Positions 47,472 to 56,688 of a stretch of DNA of 64,000 nucleotides are shown one piece after another. The stretch is taken from positions 1 through 64,000 of the forward strand of contig NZ_SNUB01000007.1 in the NCBI RefSeq assembly GCF_004378355.1, read 5' to 3'. Within the stretch, counting starts at the first letter, position 1. Each line of letters starts with the position of its first letter. Position numbers and translations under genes: made by a program. The stretch is from Psychromonas algicola (GTDB lineage: Bacteria > Pseudomonadota > Gammaproteobacteria > Enterobacterales > Psychromonadaceae). The notes beneath the pieces are model-generated. The model saw only the letters and a list, made by a program, of their open reading frames with translations. It did not search any database and was not told the DNA's origin.

Positions 47472-49256
47472 ATGCGCACAATGTATTGTGGTGAAGTGAC
47501 CGAAGCGAATATTGGTCAAGAAGTTGAATTAGTAGGTTGGATAAACAAACAGCGCGATTTAGGTGGTGTAACATTCCTAGATTTACGTGATCGTGAAGGT
47601 ATTGTACAAGTATTCTTTGATGGTGATACACCAGAAGCGACAGCCGTTGCGGCTTCTGTTCGTAATGAATTTTGTATCAAGATGAAAGGTCAAGTTCGTG
47701 CTCGTCCAGAAGGACAAGTTAATAAAGATATGACAACGGGTGGTATTGAAATTCGTGGTCTTGAGCTTGAAATTTTAAACCGTTCTGAGCCATCTCCACT
47801 TGATAGCAACCAAAAGAACTCTGAAGAGCAACGTTTACGTTACCGTTACTTAGACTTACGTCGTCCAGAAATGGCAGAGCGTATGGTTTTTCGTTCTAAA
47901 GTAAGTAGCTTTGTACGTCGTTTCTTAGATGATAATGGTTTCTTAGACGTTGAAACGCCTATCTTAACCAAAGCAACACCAGAAGGTGCACGCGATTATT
48001 TAGTGCCAAGCCGTACACATAAAGGTCAGTTTTTTGCGCTGCCACAATCACCACAGTTATTTAAACAACTGTTGATGATGTCGGGTCTTGATAAATACTA
48101 CCAAATTGTAAAATGTTTCCGTGATGAAGATTTACGTGCGGATCGTCAGCCTGAATTCACGCAAATAGATATCGAAACATCATTCATGACTGGCGAACAG
48201 GTAATGGATAAAACAGAAGAGATGGTCGTTAAGCTTTTCAAAGAGATGCTAGATGTTGATTTAGGCACTTTCCCTAAAATGACTTATGCAGAAGCAATGC
48301 GTCGTTTTGGTAGTGATAAGCCAGATTTACGTATCGATTTTGAATTAGTAGATGTCGCAGACTTATTAAAAGAAGTTGAATTTAACGTATTCTCTGGTCC
48401 TGCTAATGATCAAGCAAGTCGCGTCGCTGTTATTTGTGTACCGGGTGGTGCATCACTTTCTCGTAAAAATATTGATGAGTACGGTAAATTTGTCACTATC
48501 TACGGCGCGAAAGGGCTGGCGTGGATGAAAGTGAATGAAGCGGCTAAAGGGCTTGAAGGCGTTCAATCTCCAATTGCTAAATTCTTAAATGAAGAAATCG
48601 TTGCTGAGTTATTAAAACGTACCAATGCACAAGATGGCGATATCATTATGTTTGGTGCTGATAAAGCCAATGTGGTGGCAGAAGCAATCGGTGCACTACG
48701 TCTTAAAGTTGCTGAAGATCTTGGTTTAATCAAAGATGAATGGAAACCTCTTTGGGTTATCGAATTCCCAATGTTTGAACCATTAGAAGATGGCGCATTA
48801 ACACCAATACATCATCCATTTACTGCGCCATTAAATATGACGCCAGTTGAGTTAGAAGCGAGCCCTGTGGGCGCGTTATCTGATGCTTACGACATGGTGT
48901 TAAATGGTTGTGAGTTAGGTGGTGGTTCGGTTCGTATCCACAAACAAGATATGCAAGCAGCTATTTTCCGTATTCTTAATATTTCAGATGAAGAAGCGCA
49001 AGATAAATTTGGTTTCTTATTAGAGGCATTACAATTTGGTGCTCCACCGCATGCAGGTTTAGCGTTCGGTTTAGACCGTATTGTGATGTTAATGACTGGC
49101 TCAAGTTCAATTCGTGAAGTGATTGCTTTCCCGAAAACAGCTTCGGCTGCTTGTCCATTAACGAATGCGCCTGGTTTTGCGAATCCTGCTGCACTTGAAG
49201 AATTAAGTATTGCGGTTGTTAAAACCGAGAAGAAAGAAGAATCAACAGAAGATTAA
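47472..49256 (+). CDS. aspS: Aspartyl-tRNA synthetase
   Basis: A class IIb synthetase of 594 residues. The N-terminal OB fold binds the anticodon ([32 protein letters not shown]); motif 2 is [20 protein letters not shown], motif 3 is [15 protein letters not shown], and the bacterial GAD insertion lies between. Two ATG codons are adjacent at 47469 and 47472; the second gives the family N-terminus MRT and fits the AGGA spacing better. A strong terminator follows. Confidence 0.97.
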   Translation: MRTMYCGEVTEANIGQEVELVGWINKQRDLGGVTFLDLRDREGIVQVFFDGDTPEATAVAASVRNEFCIKMKGQVRARPEGQVNKDMTTGGIEIRGLELEILNRSEPSPLDSNQKNSEEQRLRYRYLDLRRPEMAERMVFRSKVSSFVRRFLDDNGFLDVETPILTKATPEGARDYLVPSRTHKGQFFALPQSPQLFKQLLMMSGLDKYYQIVKCFRDEDLRADRQPEFTQIDIETSFMTGEQVMDKTEEMVVKLFKEMLDVDLGTFPKMTYAEAMRRFGSDKPDLRIDFELVDVADLLKEVEFNVFSGPANDQASRVAVICVPGGASLSRKNIDEYGKFVTIYGAKGLAWMKVNEAAKGLEGVQSPIAKFLNEEIVAELLKRTNAQDGDIIMFGADKANVVAEAIGALRLKVAEDLGLIKDEWKPLWVIEFPMFEPLEDGALTPIHHPFTAPLNMTPVELEASPVGALSDAYDMVLNGCELGGGSVRIHKQDMQAAIFRILNISDEEAQDKFGFLLEALQFGAPPHAGLAFGLDRIVMLMTGSSSIREVIAFPKTASAACPLTNAPGFANPAALEELSIAVVKTEKKEESTED

Positions 49257-49285
49257 TCCATGTAGATAAATAATTTTCTTCAATT

Positions 49286-49325
49286 AAAAAGGGAGATAAC
49301 ACGCTTGTGTTATCTCCCTTTTTTA
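49286..49325 (+). terminator. Terminator after aspS
   Basis: AAAAAGGGAGATAACAC pairs perfectly with GTGTTATCTCCCTTTTT around a GCTT loop, ending in a T-run, 30 bases after the stop. Confidence 0.95.
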
Positions 49326-49351
49326 TGCTCACTTATTAATGACGCTTAATA

Positions 49352-49513
49352 ATACCAATCACACTAATTAACAGATCTATTTTACTTGTTAAAATAACTT
49401 ATTTCTTCGTTATAAGTTTTATAAAGGAAACAACCCTTTACCTCAACTTATGCCTTGAACTAAGCCATTTTTCCTGCGCAAAATTTAGAACACTTATTTA
49501 ATGTAATTGGTAT
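49352..49513. repeat. Inverted-repeat element, copy B (MITE-like)
   Basis: A 162-bp non-coding element in the 305-bp gap between aspS and the DUF3581 gene, where nothing else but the aspS terminator is recognisable. Its ends are imperfect inverted repeats: ATACCAATCACACTAATTAA on the left and, read from the right, ATACCAATTACATTAAATAA (17 of 20 identical). The right 50 bases recur in copy A at 2544-2617. It is probably a non-autonomous transposable element. I could not fix a target-site duplication. Confidence 0.68.
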
Positions 49514-49561
49514 AAAAAGGCTTCATAAAGAAGCCTCTGTAAAAGTCATAAATAGTATGAA

Positions 49562-50275
49562 TTAGCAGTTTTTTACAAAGTCATTGCGTCGTGCTAAATA
49601 GCGGTCACAACAGCCTATAATCGCTTCATGTTCATAGGGTCTTAGACCTGCAACCACCATTGTTTTAATACCTCGTCCAATGACTTTATCACCATCTAAA
49701 ATATCAAAGTGCAAAAAGAAATTACCACGCTTTTTTTCAACTTCAAGGTAAGTGTCAGCTAATTTAACATGTATATGATTACTTACATCTAAATTGTCGA
49801 ACTTAAAGCTCATGCTGTTGTACATAACAAGCGGTTTTTCTGGGTTGAACATCACTTGATGCTTTTCAAGTAATGGCATTAATAAGCCAGGGAAGTTTTG
49901 ACCCGAAAAAAGGACGTAATTTTTTATCAATGAATCAATAAAATCAGGATTTGAATTTTTTTCACCTGATTTTGATATCTCTAATACGCTTTTTCCTTGC
50001 TCTGTTGTGATTTGTACTTCATCCGCACATTCAGGAAAAGTCAGTGGAACACTATCTTTTACCATATTAGTAAACGTAAAACTCATTGATTCACTCGCAC
50101 CATATTCTTTAAGTGCTAATGAGAATAATAAATCACCAGGAATACAAAAACGTTTAGAGTCTTTATCATGAATAGGGTTAAAGTCTTCACATTCTTTTTT
50201 AGCGAAAGTACACGCCTGTTCAGCTGTTATGGTGATGATGTTGTCTTGTTGGGCATAATATGGGTCTAATAACAT
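49562..50275 (-). CDS. DUF3581 family protein
   Basis: A 237-residue cytosolic protein matching DUF3581, found in marine gammaproteobacteria and of unknown function. Recognised by FAKKECEDFNPIHDKDSKRFCIPGDLLFSLAL, NYVLFSGQNFPGLLMPL and a C-terminal GCCDRYLARRNDF. The DFNPIHD and GDLLF segments recall hotdog-fold (MaoC-like) hydratases, which is only a hint at chemistry. It is a single gene followed by the copy B repeat. Confidence 0.82.
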   Translation of the reverse strand: MLLDPYYAQQDNIITITAEQACTFAKKECEDFNPIHDKDSKRFCIPGDLLFSLALKEYGASESMSFTFTNMVKDSVPLTFPECADEVQITTEQGKSVLEISKSGEKNSNPDFIDSLIKNYVLFSGQNFPGLLMPLLEKHQVMFNPEKPLVMYNSMSFKFDNLDVSNHIHVKLADTYLEVEKKRGNFFLHFDILDGDKVIGRGIKTMVVAGLRPYEHEAIIGCCDRYLARRNDFVKNC

Positions 50276-50587
50276 TTTAGTTCTCTAATTGAAAAACAAT
50301 AAAAATTTATCTTGTTTAATAAAATACGCCAAACAATGGCCGAATTCGTCATTTTATAAAAAAAAGGTAGATTAGGGAATAGCTAGAGGCAATAAATGTC
50401 TTGATGAACATTTATCTTTGCCTCTAAAACGTTGATTAATGTGTTAATAAAAACTCAATTTCATTTTATGATAAATCATTAAGTTTCAGTTATAGCAATG
50501 GCTAAAGGCATATTTAAATTAACTCTGTGATATTGTTATCGCTTATATTCACTTTGAGAATGCGGGATAGTTATCACTGATGTTTTT
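50276..50587. other. 312-bp gap with a large hairpin
   Basis: The only notable structure is a hairpin at 50385-50425: AGAGGCAA and TAAATGT pair with ACATTTAT and TTTGCCTCT, with a three-base bulge. It lacks a T-run on either strand, so it is not a typical terminator. The rest is AT-rich, presumably including the promoter of the DUF3581 gene. Confidence 0.5.
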
Positions 50588-51250
50588 TTAATTTTCGTAG
50601 CTGATTGGGTCTGTTATTGCGTTTTTTTCAAAAGCTTCGAGGCGTTCAACACAACTTCCACATTGTCCACAAGCATGCTTTCTACCGTTATAACAAGTCC
50701 ATGTTTTACTATAATCTAACCCCATTCTAATCCCGTCTTTTAAGATTCCAATTTTATCAGTGGTTAAATAAGGAGAATATATTTCAGTCGCCTCATAATT
50801 GGCAACCGCTGCCACTTCATTCATTTTTTCAACAAAAATAGGGCGGCAATCAGGATAAATTTCATGATCTCCGGAATGTGCTCCGTAATACACTTTTTCA
50901 GCGCCAATGGAAACTGCATAACCAATAGCCATTGAAAGTAATATCATATTTCGGTTTGGTACTACAGTGCTTTTCATATTGTCATTTTGATAATGGCCTA
51001 ATGCCACATCAATGGAACTATCAGTTAAAGATGAACCGCCAATTAATTGGTTTATCGCTGTAATATCGATAACTTTATGATGTATACCTAGTTCATTACA
51101 GACGTCACTTGCTACTTTAATTTCCTTAACGTGACGTTGTCCGTAATCGAAAGTTAAAGCATAGGGTGTTAAACCTTCTTCAATTGCTTTATGTAAAACA
51201 GTGTATGAGTCCATCCCACCTGAATAAATAACCACGACTTTTTTGCTCAT
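50588..51250 (-). CDS. queC: 7-cyano-7-deazaguanine synthase
   Basis: A 220-residue ATP-dependent enzyme turning 7-carboxy-7-deazaguanine into preQ0 in queuosine synthesis. The PP-loop [16 protein letters not shown] is at residues 7-22, and the zinc cysteines are in [22 protein letters not shown] near the C-terminus. It is divergent from queE, which makes its substrate; 82 bases separate the two starts. Confidence 0.97.
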   Translation of the reverse strand: MSKKVVVIYSGGMDSYTVLHKAIEEGLTPYALTFDYGQRHVKEIKVASDVCNELGIHHKVIDITAINQLIGGSSLTDSSIDVALGHYQNDNMKSTVVPNRNMILLSMAIGYAVSIGAEKVYYGAHSGDHEIYPDCRPIFVEKMNEVAAVANYEATEIYSPYLTTDKIGILKDGIRMGLDYSKTWTCYNGRKHACGQCGSCVERLEAFEKNAITDPISYEN

Positions 51251-51332
51251 AGCACTTGTGTTTCCTATTGCTCTGAATTATAAACAGCTCATCAAAATTA
51301 GTGAGCAAGATAAAATAAGGCATTTTACGTTA

Positions 51333-52010
51333 ATGACACAAAACTACAAAGTAAATGAACTGTTTCAAACCATTCAAGGCGAAGGTGTTTTCACTGGCGT
51401 ACCTGCTATTTTCATTCGTTTACAAGGTTGCGATGTAGGCTGCGCTTGGTGTGATACCAAACACACATGGGAAATTGATCCTGAAAATCAATCTGACTTA
51501 ATTTCATTAACTGATAAAAGTACTGAATCAGATCGTTGGGCTGATGCTTCCACCAAAGATATTATTAATGAGATCAATCGCTTGGAATACAGTGCTAATC
51601 TAATTGTTATCACTGGTGGTGAGCCTTGTATGTTTGATTTACGTGAATTAACACAAACCTTAAATCAATATGGTTTTAAAACGCAAGTTGAGACAAGTGG
51701 TACTTACCCTGTTTTAGTGGATGAATTAACTTGGGTCACGTTATCACCTAAAATAAATATGCGTGGTAAAAAAGAAGTATTAAAAACCGCTTTAATGCGA
51801 GCGAACGAAATAAAACATCCTGTAGGGACTGAAAAGGATATTGAGCAGTTAGAAGAGTTATTAGCCAAAGCCGATTCAATACAAGATAAAACGATCTGCT
51901 TACAACCTATCTCACAAAAAGCTTCGGCAACCGCATTATGCATGAAAATATGCATTGAACGTAATTGGCGCTTATCAGTGCAAATGCATAAATATTTACA
52001 AATCGACTAA
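51333..52010 (+). CDS. queE: 7-carboxy-7-deazaguanine synthase
   Basis: A 225-residue radical-SAM enzyme. The cluster motif CDVGCAWC (CxxxCxxC) is in FIRLQGCDVGCAWCDTKHTW, and VITGGEPCMFD follows. It converts 6-carboxytetrahydropterin to CDG. The frame is open upstream to 51243, but the ATG at 51333 (MTQNYKVNELFQTIQGEG) matches the family start. The ribosome-binding site is weak and distant. It lies head to head with queC. Confidence 0.95.
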   Translation: MTQNYKVNELFQTIQGEGVFTGVPAIFIRLQGCDVGCAWCDTKHTWEIDPENQSDLISLTDKSTESDRWADASTKDIINEINRLEYSANLIVITGGEPCMFDLRELTQTLNQYGFKTQVETSGTYPVLVDELTWVTLSPKINMRGKKEVLKTALMRANEIKHPVGTEKDIEQLEELLAKADSIQDKTICLQPISQKASATALCMKICIERNWRLSVQMHKYLQID

Positions 52011-52031
52011 TAAAAAACGTCTTCATCGCTG

Positions 52032-52107
52032 ATATACCAATGTGAGGAGTTAAGTTTATTTAAGCATCAATCTGTTTATGCTGATAATATAGCCAACATT
52101 GGTATAT
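52032..52107. repeat. Small inverted-repeat element upstream of AEC gene
   Basis: A 76-bp unit with perfect 12-base terminal inverted repeats, ATATACCAATGT and ACATTGGTATAT. Inside, AGCAT and ATGCT form a second small inverted repeat. The ATACCAAT end resembles the elements at 2544 and 49352, but the interior differs. It could be a related MITE or a long-stem RNA. It lies just 26 bases before the AEC transporter start. Confidence 0.5.
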
Positions 52108-52132
52108 CCCTTTAAATTCTTGAGAGTCTTAT

Positions 52133-53083
52133 ATGTTTTTTGAATCTTTACAGTTTTCCTTTTCTATTATTGGCCCAATTTGTTTATTGCTTTTTTTAGG
52201 TTGGTTTTTGAAAAAAACAAAAACAATTGATGATGCTTTTATCGAAGTGGGTTCAAAACTCGTATTTAAAATTACCTTACCTGCTTTACTTTTCTTGAGT
52301 ATTATCAAAACCAATCGTGATATTGATATCGATTTTTCATTGATTATTTATTCGTTGATTGCCAACTTTGTGTTTTTTATTATTAGTATCTTAGGAGCAA
52401 GGTATTGGGTAAAAAATAAAAGTGAGCATGGTGTTGTTATTCAAGGGGCCTTTCGTAGCAACATTGCCATTATTGGTTTAGCTTATGTAGCGAATGTCTA
52501 TGGTGATGATGGGTTTGCAATTGCAGCGGTATATGTCGCTTTTCATACCATGTTATATAACATTTTATCGGTGATTATACTTTCCCCTAAACAAGAAGGT
52601 ATTAGTGTTGATATGTTTTTAGGTGTGTTTAAATCTTTAATGAAAAACCCACTTATTATAGGTATTACAAGCGGTATTATCTTTTTCCTATTTGCGATTC
52701 CAGTGCCTGAACTTGTTATCCATACAGGGCAATACTTCTCTAATATGACTTTACCTTTAGCATTATTATGCACCGGTGGTAGTTTAAATATCCAAGCATT
52801 AAAAGATAATAGCTTTAACTGTCGTTTTTCGAGCATGTTAAAAATTATAATTGGCCCTGTATTAATAACCGCAGGTGCTTATTTTTATGGTTTCACGGGA
52901 ATGCCGCTAGGATTGATTTTCTTTATGTCAGCGTCACCTACAGCTGCTGCAAGTTATGTTATGGCAAGGGCAATGGGACATAATTCAGATTTAGCAGCTA
53001 ATATTATTGCAATGACAACGATCGGCTCGTTAATTACTACTAGCCTAGGTATTTCATTGTTATATTGGTTAGGATTGATGTAA
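52133..53083 (+). CDS. AEC-family (auxin efflux carrier type) transporter
   Basis: A 316-residue inner-membrane protein with about ten transmembrane segments in two repeats, as in the AEC family. FRSNIAIIGLAYVANVYG, PLALLCTGGSLN and FFMSASPTAAASYVMARAMG are typical. Bacterial members carry malonate, malate or amino acids; the substrate here is unknown. The start follows GAGAG. A perfect hairpin terminator lies just after the stop. Confidence 0.87.
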   Translation: MFFESLQFSFSIIGPICLLLFLGWFLKKTKTIDDAFIEVGSKLVFKITLPALLFLSIIKTNRDIDIDFSLIIYSLIANFVFFIISILGARYWVKNKSEHGVVIQGAFRSNIAIIGLAYVANVYGDDGFAIAAVYVAFHTMLYNILSVIILSPKQEGISVDMFLGVFKSLMKNPLIIGITSGIIFFLFAIPVPELVIHTGQYFSNMTLPLALLCTGGSLNIQALKDNSFNCRFSSMLKIIIGPVLITAGAYFYGFTGMPLGLIFFMSASPTAAASYVMARAMGHNSDLAANIIAMTTIGSLITTSLGISLLYWLGLM

Positions 53084-53098
53084 TACAGCTTAATTTTA

Positions 53099-53136
53099 GC
53101 CACCATAATAAACGTTATTATGGTGGCGATTATTTT
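53099..53136 (+). terminator. Terminator after AEC transporter gene
   Basis: GCCACCATAATAA (53099-53111) pairs perfectly with TTATTATGGTGGC (53115-53127) and is followed by GATTATTTTTT. Confidence 0.88.
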
Positions 53137-53168
53137 TTAATAAGTGTCTATTAATAGGTATTTAGAAA

Positions 53169-56100
53169 CTAAAACTGATACTGCACATCTAAGTGACCAT
53201 TGGTGTAGCTTTCATCGCTGTTGCTACCTGCACTTAATCCCACAGAAATATTGAAGTCGTTGTAATCAACCATGTTGAAGTCAACTGCCACAAATGGTGT
53301 GGTACCCGTACCGTTATCTGCACTGTAAGTAAGACTATTTCCATCAACACTTAAGCTGATATCTTCATCATTAGTATTTAATGCGCTAATACCTGCGGTG
53401 AATGATGTATTCATACTTTCAGAGAAGTGATAAATAGTCGCTAACTGAATCGTTGCTCTTAATGACTGTAAATTACGACTATCAACATCTAGGTCAGAAG
53501 CAGTGGTTCCTGATTCTTTGTAGCTACTTAATTGAGCCAATGTTAAATCTAGACTTGCGGCAGGTCGAATCTCTACGTTATCCACTACAATATAAGTCGA
53601 ACTTGCTGTCACAGAAGGGCTTAGGTAAACGCTAGTGAAATCAGATTTTGCTGTTTCAGAGCCGTTTACATAACGTTTGTTATCATTAGTTGCGTAACCT
53701 GCTAGTAATGAAGAAGATATATCCATCCAACCTAATTTTTTACTGTAATAGGCGCCTGTATAAAAACTACTTGTTGTGTTTTCAAAGGAGTCAGTACTAT
53801 CAGTTGTCGTATTCACAAGTCCTAGCATTAATCCCATACGGCTTTGTTGAAAATCTCTTTCATAACCTAAAGTGAAACCAAGGTGGTTTGTATCGTAAGC
53901 TGAGGCTGTATCGGTTTCTTCATGTGACAAGCTGCCACCAAAGACTTGAGACCAAAACACAGGTGCTTGCTCTTGGTACAACATGCTTGGCGATAATTCA
54001 AGTGCGGCAGTTAATGCAGAATCAGCGGGTTTATTGTTTGCTAGCATACGTTGACGCGCAATATTGTGTATTGATGCTGTTGACGAGGCAAGAGCGGAAG
54101 AACGAGAGGTTTCGTTGGCAGTATCTAGTGTGATAATGCCATTATTAGTTACAATACCTACCCCTAAATCACCAGTCACATTGACGTTTTCAACATTAGA
54201 GAATGCGAGTGTACTGTTGCTTATCGAATCAGAGTTGAAAACAATGTTTAGCGTGTCATTGTCTGTTGTGCCACCTAAATCGATTTCACCAACAATGACT
54301 GAACCTGCTAATAAGTTAACCGTAGTGTCGGTTGTATCAGAACCCAAAATGGCATAACCGCCTTCGCCGGTTGCTGAAATCATACCGCTATTGGTGATAG
54401 TGGTATTGGTCGCATCATCCGCCAAATAAATGCCGTGGCTTGCTGAACCTGTTACTGTGATCGAACCACTGTTGGTAATCTCGTTAGAGTCACCGCTAAC
54501 ATCAACGCCATGTGCTTCAGAACCACTGGTTGCTAGCGAGCTACTATTGGTGATGGTGTTGGTGTCACTGTAAATAAATAGAGCATGTGAGCCAGTGTTA
54601 GCAGTAGTGATCGAGCCGGTATTCGTCACAATTGTATTGTTACTTGTGTCTGAAGATATACCGTAACTGCGTTCACCATTGGTAGTGATAGAGCCATTGT
54701 TAATTAAAGTGTTTTCTTCTTCATAATAAGAGTCGAGGCCAAAAGAGTAGGAGTCATTGGTGATAATAGTGCCGTTGTTAATCACTGTATTTGAAGAGCC
54801 TTCTAGTGTGACACCGTAGGCATACTGACCGCCAGTGTTAATCGTACCCGTATTAGTAAGGGTATTGCCGTCCCCGAAGATATACACTCCCACACCATCT
54901 ACAGTGGCAAGTGTTCCTTGGTTTGTCAGTTCGTTATTGTCTCCATTGATAGATATTGCATAAGCGCTCTCACCATAGGTTGCTATCGCGCCACTGTTGG
55001 TAAATTCGTTAGAGTCGCCACGAACATCAATACCATATGCTGCAGAACCACCGGTTGTTATTGAGCCAGCATTAGTGATTGTTTGTTCATCACCGTATGT
55101 ATATATACCGGTGCCAGCTTCTGTAGTGATCGTTCCTTCGTTTAAGAATTCGTTATTATCTCCATTAATATATACCCCATCGGCACTCTCACCAGAAGTT
55201 GCTATTGTGCCGCTGTTGCTTAGAGTGTTCGCAGAGCCGTAAGAATAGAGGCCAAAGGTCGAAGTAGCAGTAGTACTAATGTTACCGCTGTTTACAATGG
55301 TTGAATTATTTACTAAAGCTGCAATACCATAAGCATAATCACCTGTTGTGCTAATGGTGCCGCTGTTTTCAATACTTATGGCACCATTGGTGCCGCTGTT
55401 TCCAATACTTATAGTACCATTCGTGGTGGTATTTTCAGCGCTGTAGATGCCATAAGCATAATCACCTGTTGTTGTAATGTCGCCAGCATTGGTCACGGTA
55501 TTCAGTTCGCCTTCAAGATAAATTGCGTAGGCGCTTTCGCCATTTGTTTCTATTGTTCCATTGTTATCTAAAGTATTCGCATCACCTAAAACATATAAGC
55601 CAGACCCCTCAGCACCATCGGTTGAAATGAGATGGTTATTGGTTAATGTATTACTATTGCCGGCAGCACCTAAAGCGTACGACTCATCGCCACTTGTAGT
55701 AACACTTCCATCATTAGTAAGTACATTCAAGTCACCAGTAGCCGCTAAACCCAAACTATTACTGCCTGTCATTATCACAGAGCCGCTATTGGTTAAGGTG
55801 TTATTAGTTCCAAATGCATATAAACCGTATGAATCCTCGCCACTTAAATTTATCGTTCCAGTGTTGGTTAAGGTATTATCATCGGCTCCTGTCTGGCTAT
55901 CAGCGCTTATTGCATCTGAACCGCTTCCAGAGGTTGAAATAGTTCCATTGTTTATAACTATATTTGAATCTTCTCTTGCATATAAACCTGTAGAAGAATT
56001 TCCTGTTGTTGTTATCGTAGCCTCTTCGCTATTTGTTAGCGTGTTTGAACCGTCTCTACCATACAAGCCATGACTACTTGTCTCTGTCGTCGTTATAGCA

Positions 56101-56411
56101 CCGTTGTTGGTCAATGTATTGTTTCCATCATTGGAATATATACCGTATGAAGCGGTTCCAGCTGTTTCTATTGTTCCGTTATTAATTAAGGTATTGAATG
56201 TTCCATCTGCTCTTAAAGCTCGAGTGGTTGAAGTGTTTATGGTAACAGACCCTGTTTCTGTAATAGTAATGATGTCATCACCATCAAGTATGTCACCACC
56301 GTTTTGCTCTGTAATATCTGTACTGATAATGAAATCATCAGCAAAAGTAAACGGGGTTATCGTTGCACTCATTGCTAATACTATGAGTGGCGGTGTTATT
56401 TTTTTAAACAT
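53169..56411 (-). CDS. Autotransporter (type Va) with repetitive passenger, paralogue 1
   Basis: A 1080-residue outer-membrane autotransporter. A signal peptide (MFKKITPPLIVLAM...) is followed by a passenger of about 24-residue repeats with the pattern NTLTNSGTI-T-G-SAYGI---GDN, expected to form a beta-helix. The barrel domain takes about the last 265 residues, ending in YTNGHLDVQYQF with the terminal aromatic typical of outer-membrane proteins. An upstream in-frame start (56435) would add eight residues, but the AAAGG ribosome-binding site and the paralogue both support 56411. Passenger function is unknown; adhesion or aggregation is the usual inference. Confidence 0.88.
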   Translation of the reverse strand: MFKKITPPLIVLAMSATITPFTFADDFIISTDITEQNGGDILDGDDIITITETGSVTINTSTTRALRADGTFNTLINNGTIETAGTASYGIYSNDGNNTLTNNGAITTTETSSHGLYGRDGSNTLTNSEEATITTTGNSSTGLYAREDSNIVINNGTISTSGSGSDAISADSQTGADDNTLTNTGTINLSGEDSYGLYAFGTNNTLTNSGSVIMTGSNSLGLAATGDLNVLTNDGSVTTSGDESYALGAAGNSNTLTNNHLISTDGAEGSGLYVLGDANTLDNNGTIETNGESAYAIYLEGELNTVTNAGDITTTGDYAYGIYSAENTTTNGTISIGNSGTNGAISIENSGTISTTGDYAYGIAALVNNSTIVNSGNISTTATSTFGLYSYGSANTLSNSGTIATSGESADGVYINGDNNEFLNEGTITTEAGTGIYTYGDEQTITNAGSITTGGSAAYGIDVRGDSNEFTNSGAIATYGESAYAISINGDNNELTNQGTLATVDGVGVYIFGDGNTLTNTGTINTGGQYAYGVTLEGSSNTVINNGTIITNDSYSFGLDSYYEEENTLINNGSITTNGERSYGISSDTSNNTIVTNTGSITTANTGSHALFIYSDTNTITNSSSLATSGSEAHGVDVSGDSNEITNSGSITVTGSASHGIYLADDATNTTITNSGMISATGEGGYAILGSDTTDTTVNLLAGSVIVGEIDLGGTTDNDTLNIVFNSDSISNSTLAFSNVENVNVTGDLGVGIVTNNGIITLDTANETSRSSALASSTASIHNIARQRMLANNKPADSALTAALELSPSMLYQEQAPVFWSQVFGGSLSHEETDTASAYDTNHLGFTLGYERDFQQSRMGLMLGLVNTTTDSTDSFENTTSSFYTGAYYSKKLGWMDISSSLLAGYATNDNKRYVNGSETAKSDFTSVYLSPSVTASSTYIVVDNVEIRPAASLDLTLAQLSSYKESGTTASDLDVDSRNLQSLRATIQLATIYHFSESMNTSFTAGISALNTNDEDISLSVDGNSLTYSADNGTGTTPFVAVDFNMVDYNDFNISVGLSAGSNSDESYTNGHLDVQYQF

Positions 56412-56688
56412 GTTTGTAGCCTTTATAAAATTCATTTTAATTACTGTTTACTGTTAGTTTTAAACGTTTTCGTTAAACAATGAACAGCGAGTTTAATCTG
56501 TGGAATAAACCTGTAAATCAGCTTCTAAAAGGTATTAATAGTTAATACCTAAGGTCTTATTTTTTAATACAAGCCAATTAAATATGATCCAGTTGTCGCT
56601 TGTTTTAATCGTTTGAAAGCATTGACAATCCGCCTTGATATAAATCAGCAAGGCAGATTGATTAAATAAAACAATTGAGGTTTAAACG

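Noticed and set aside
51251-51332. preQ1-type riboswitch between queC and queE
   Set aside because: Only 82 bases, with no pseudoknot-like motif that I can recognise.
53453-56073. Several plus-strand open frames inside the autotransporter genes, up to 170 codons
   Set aside because: They lie antisense to the repetitive passengers and barrels, inherit periodicity from the repeats, lack ribosome-binding sites and resemble nothing.
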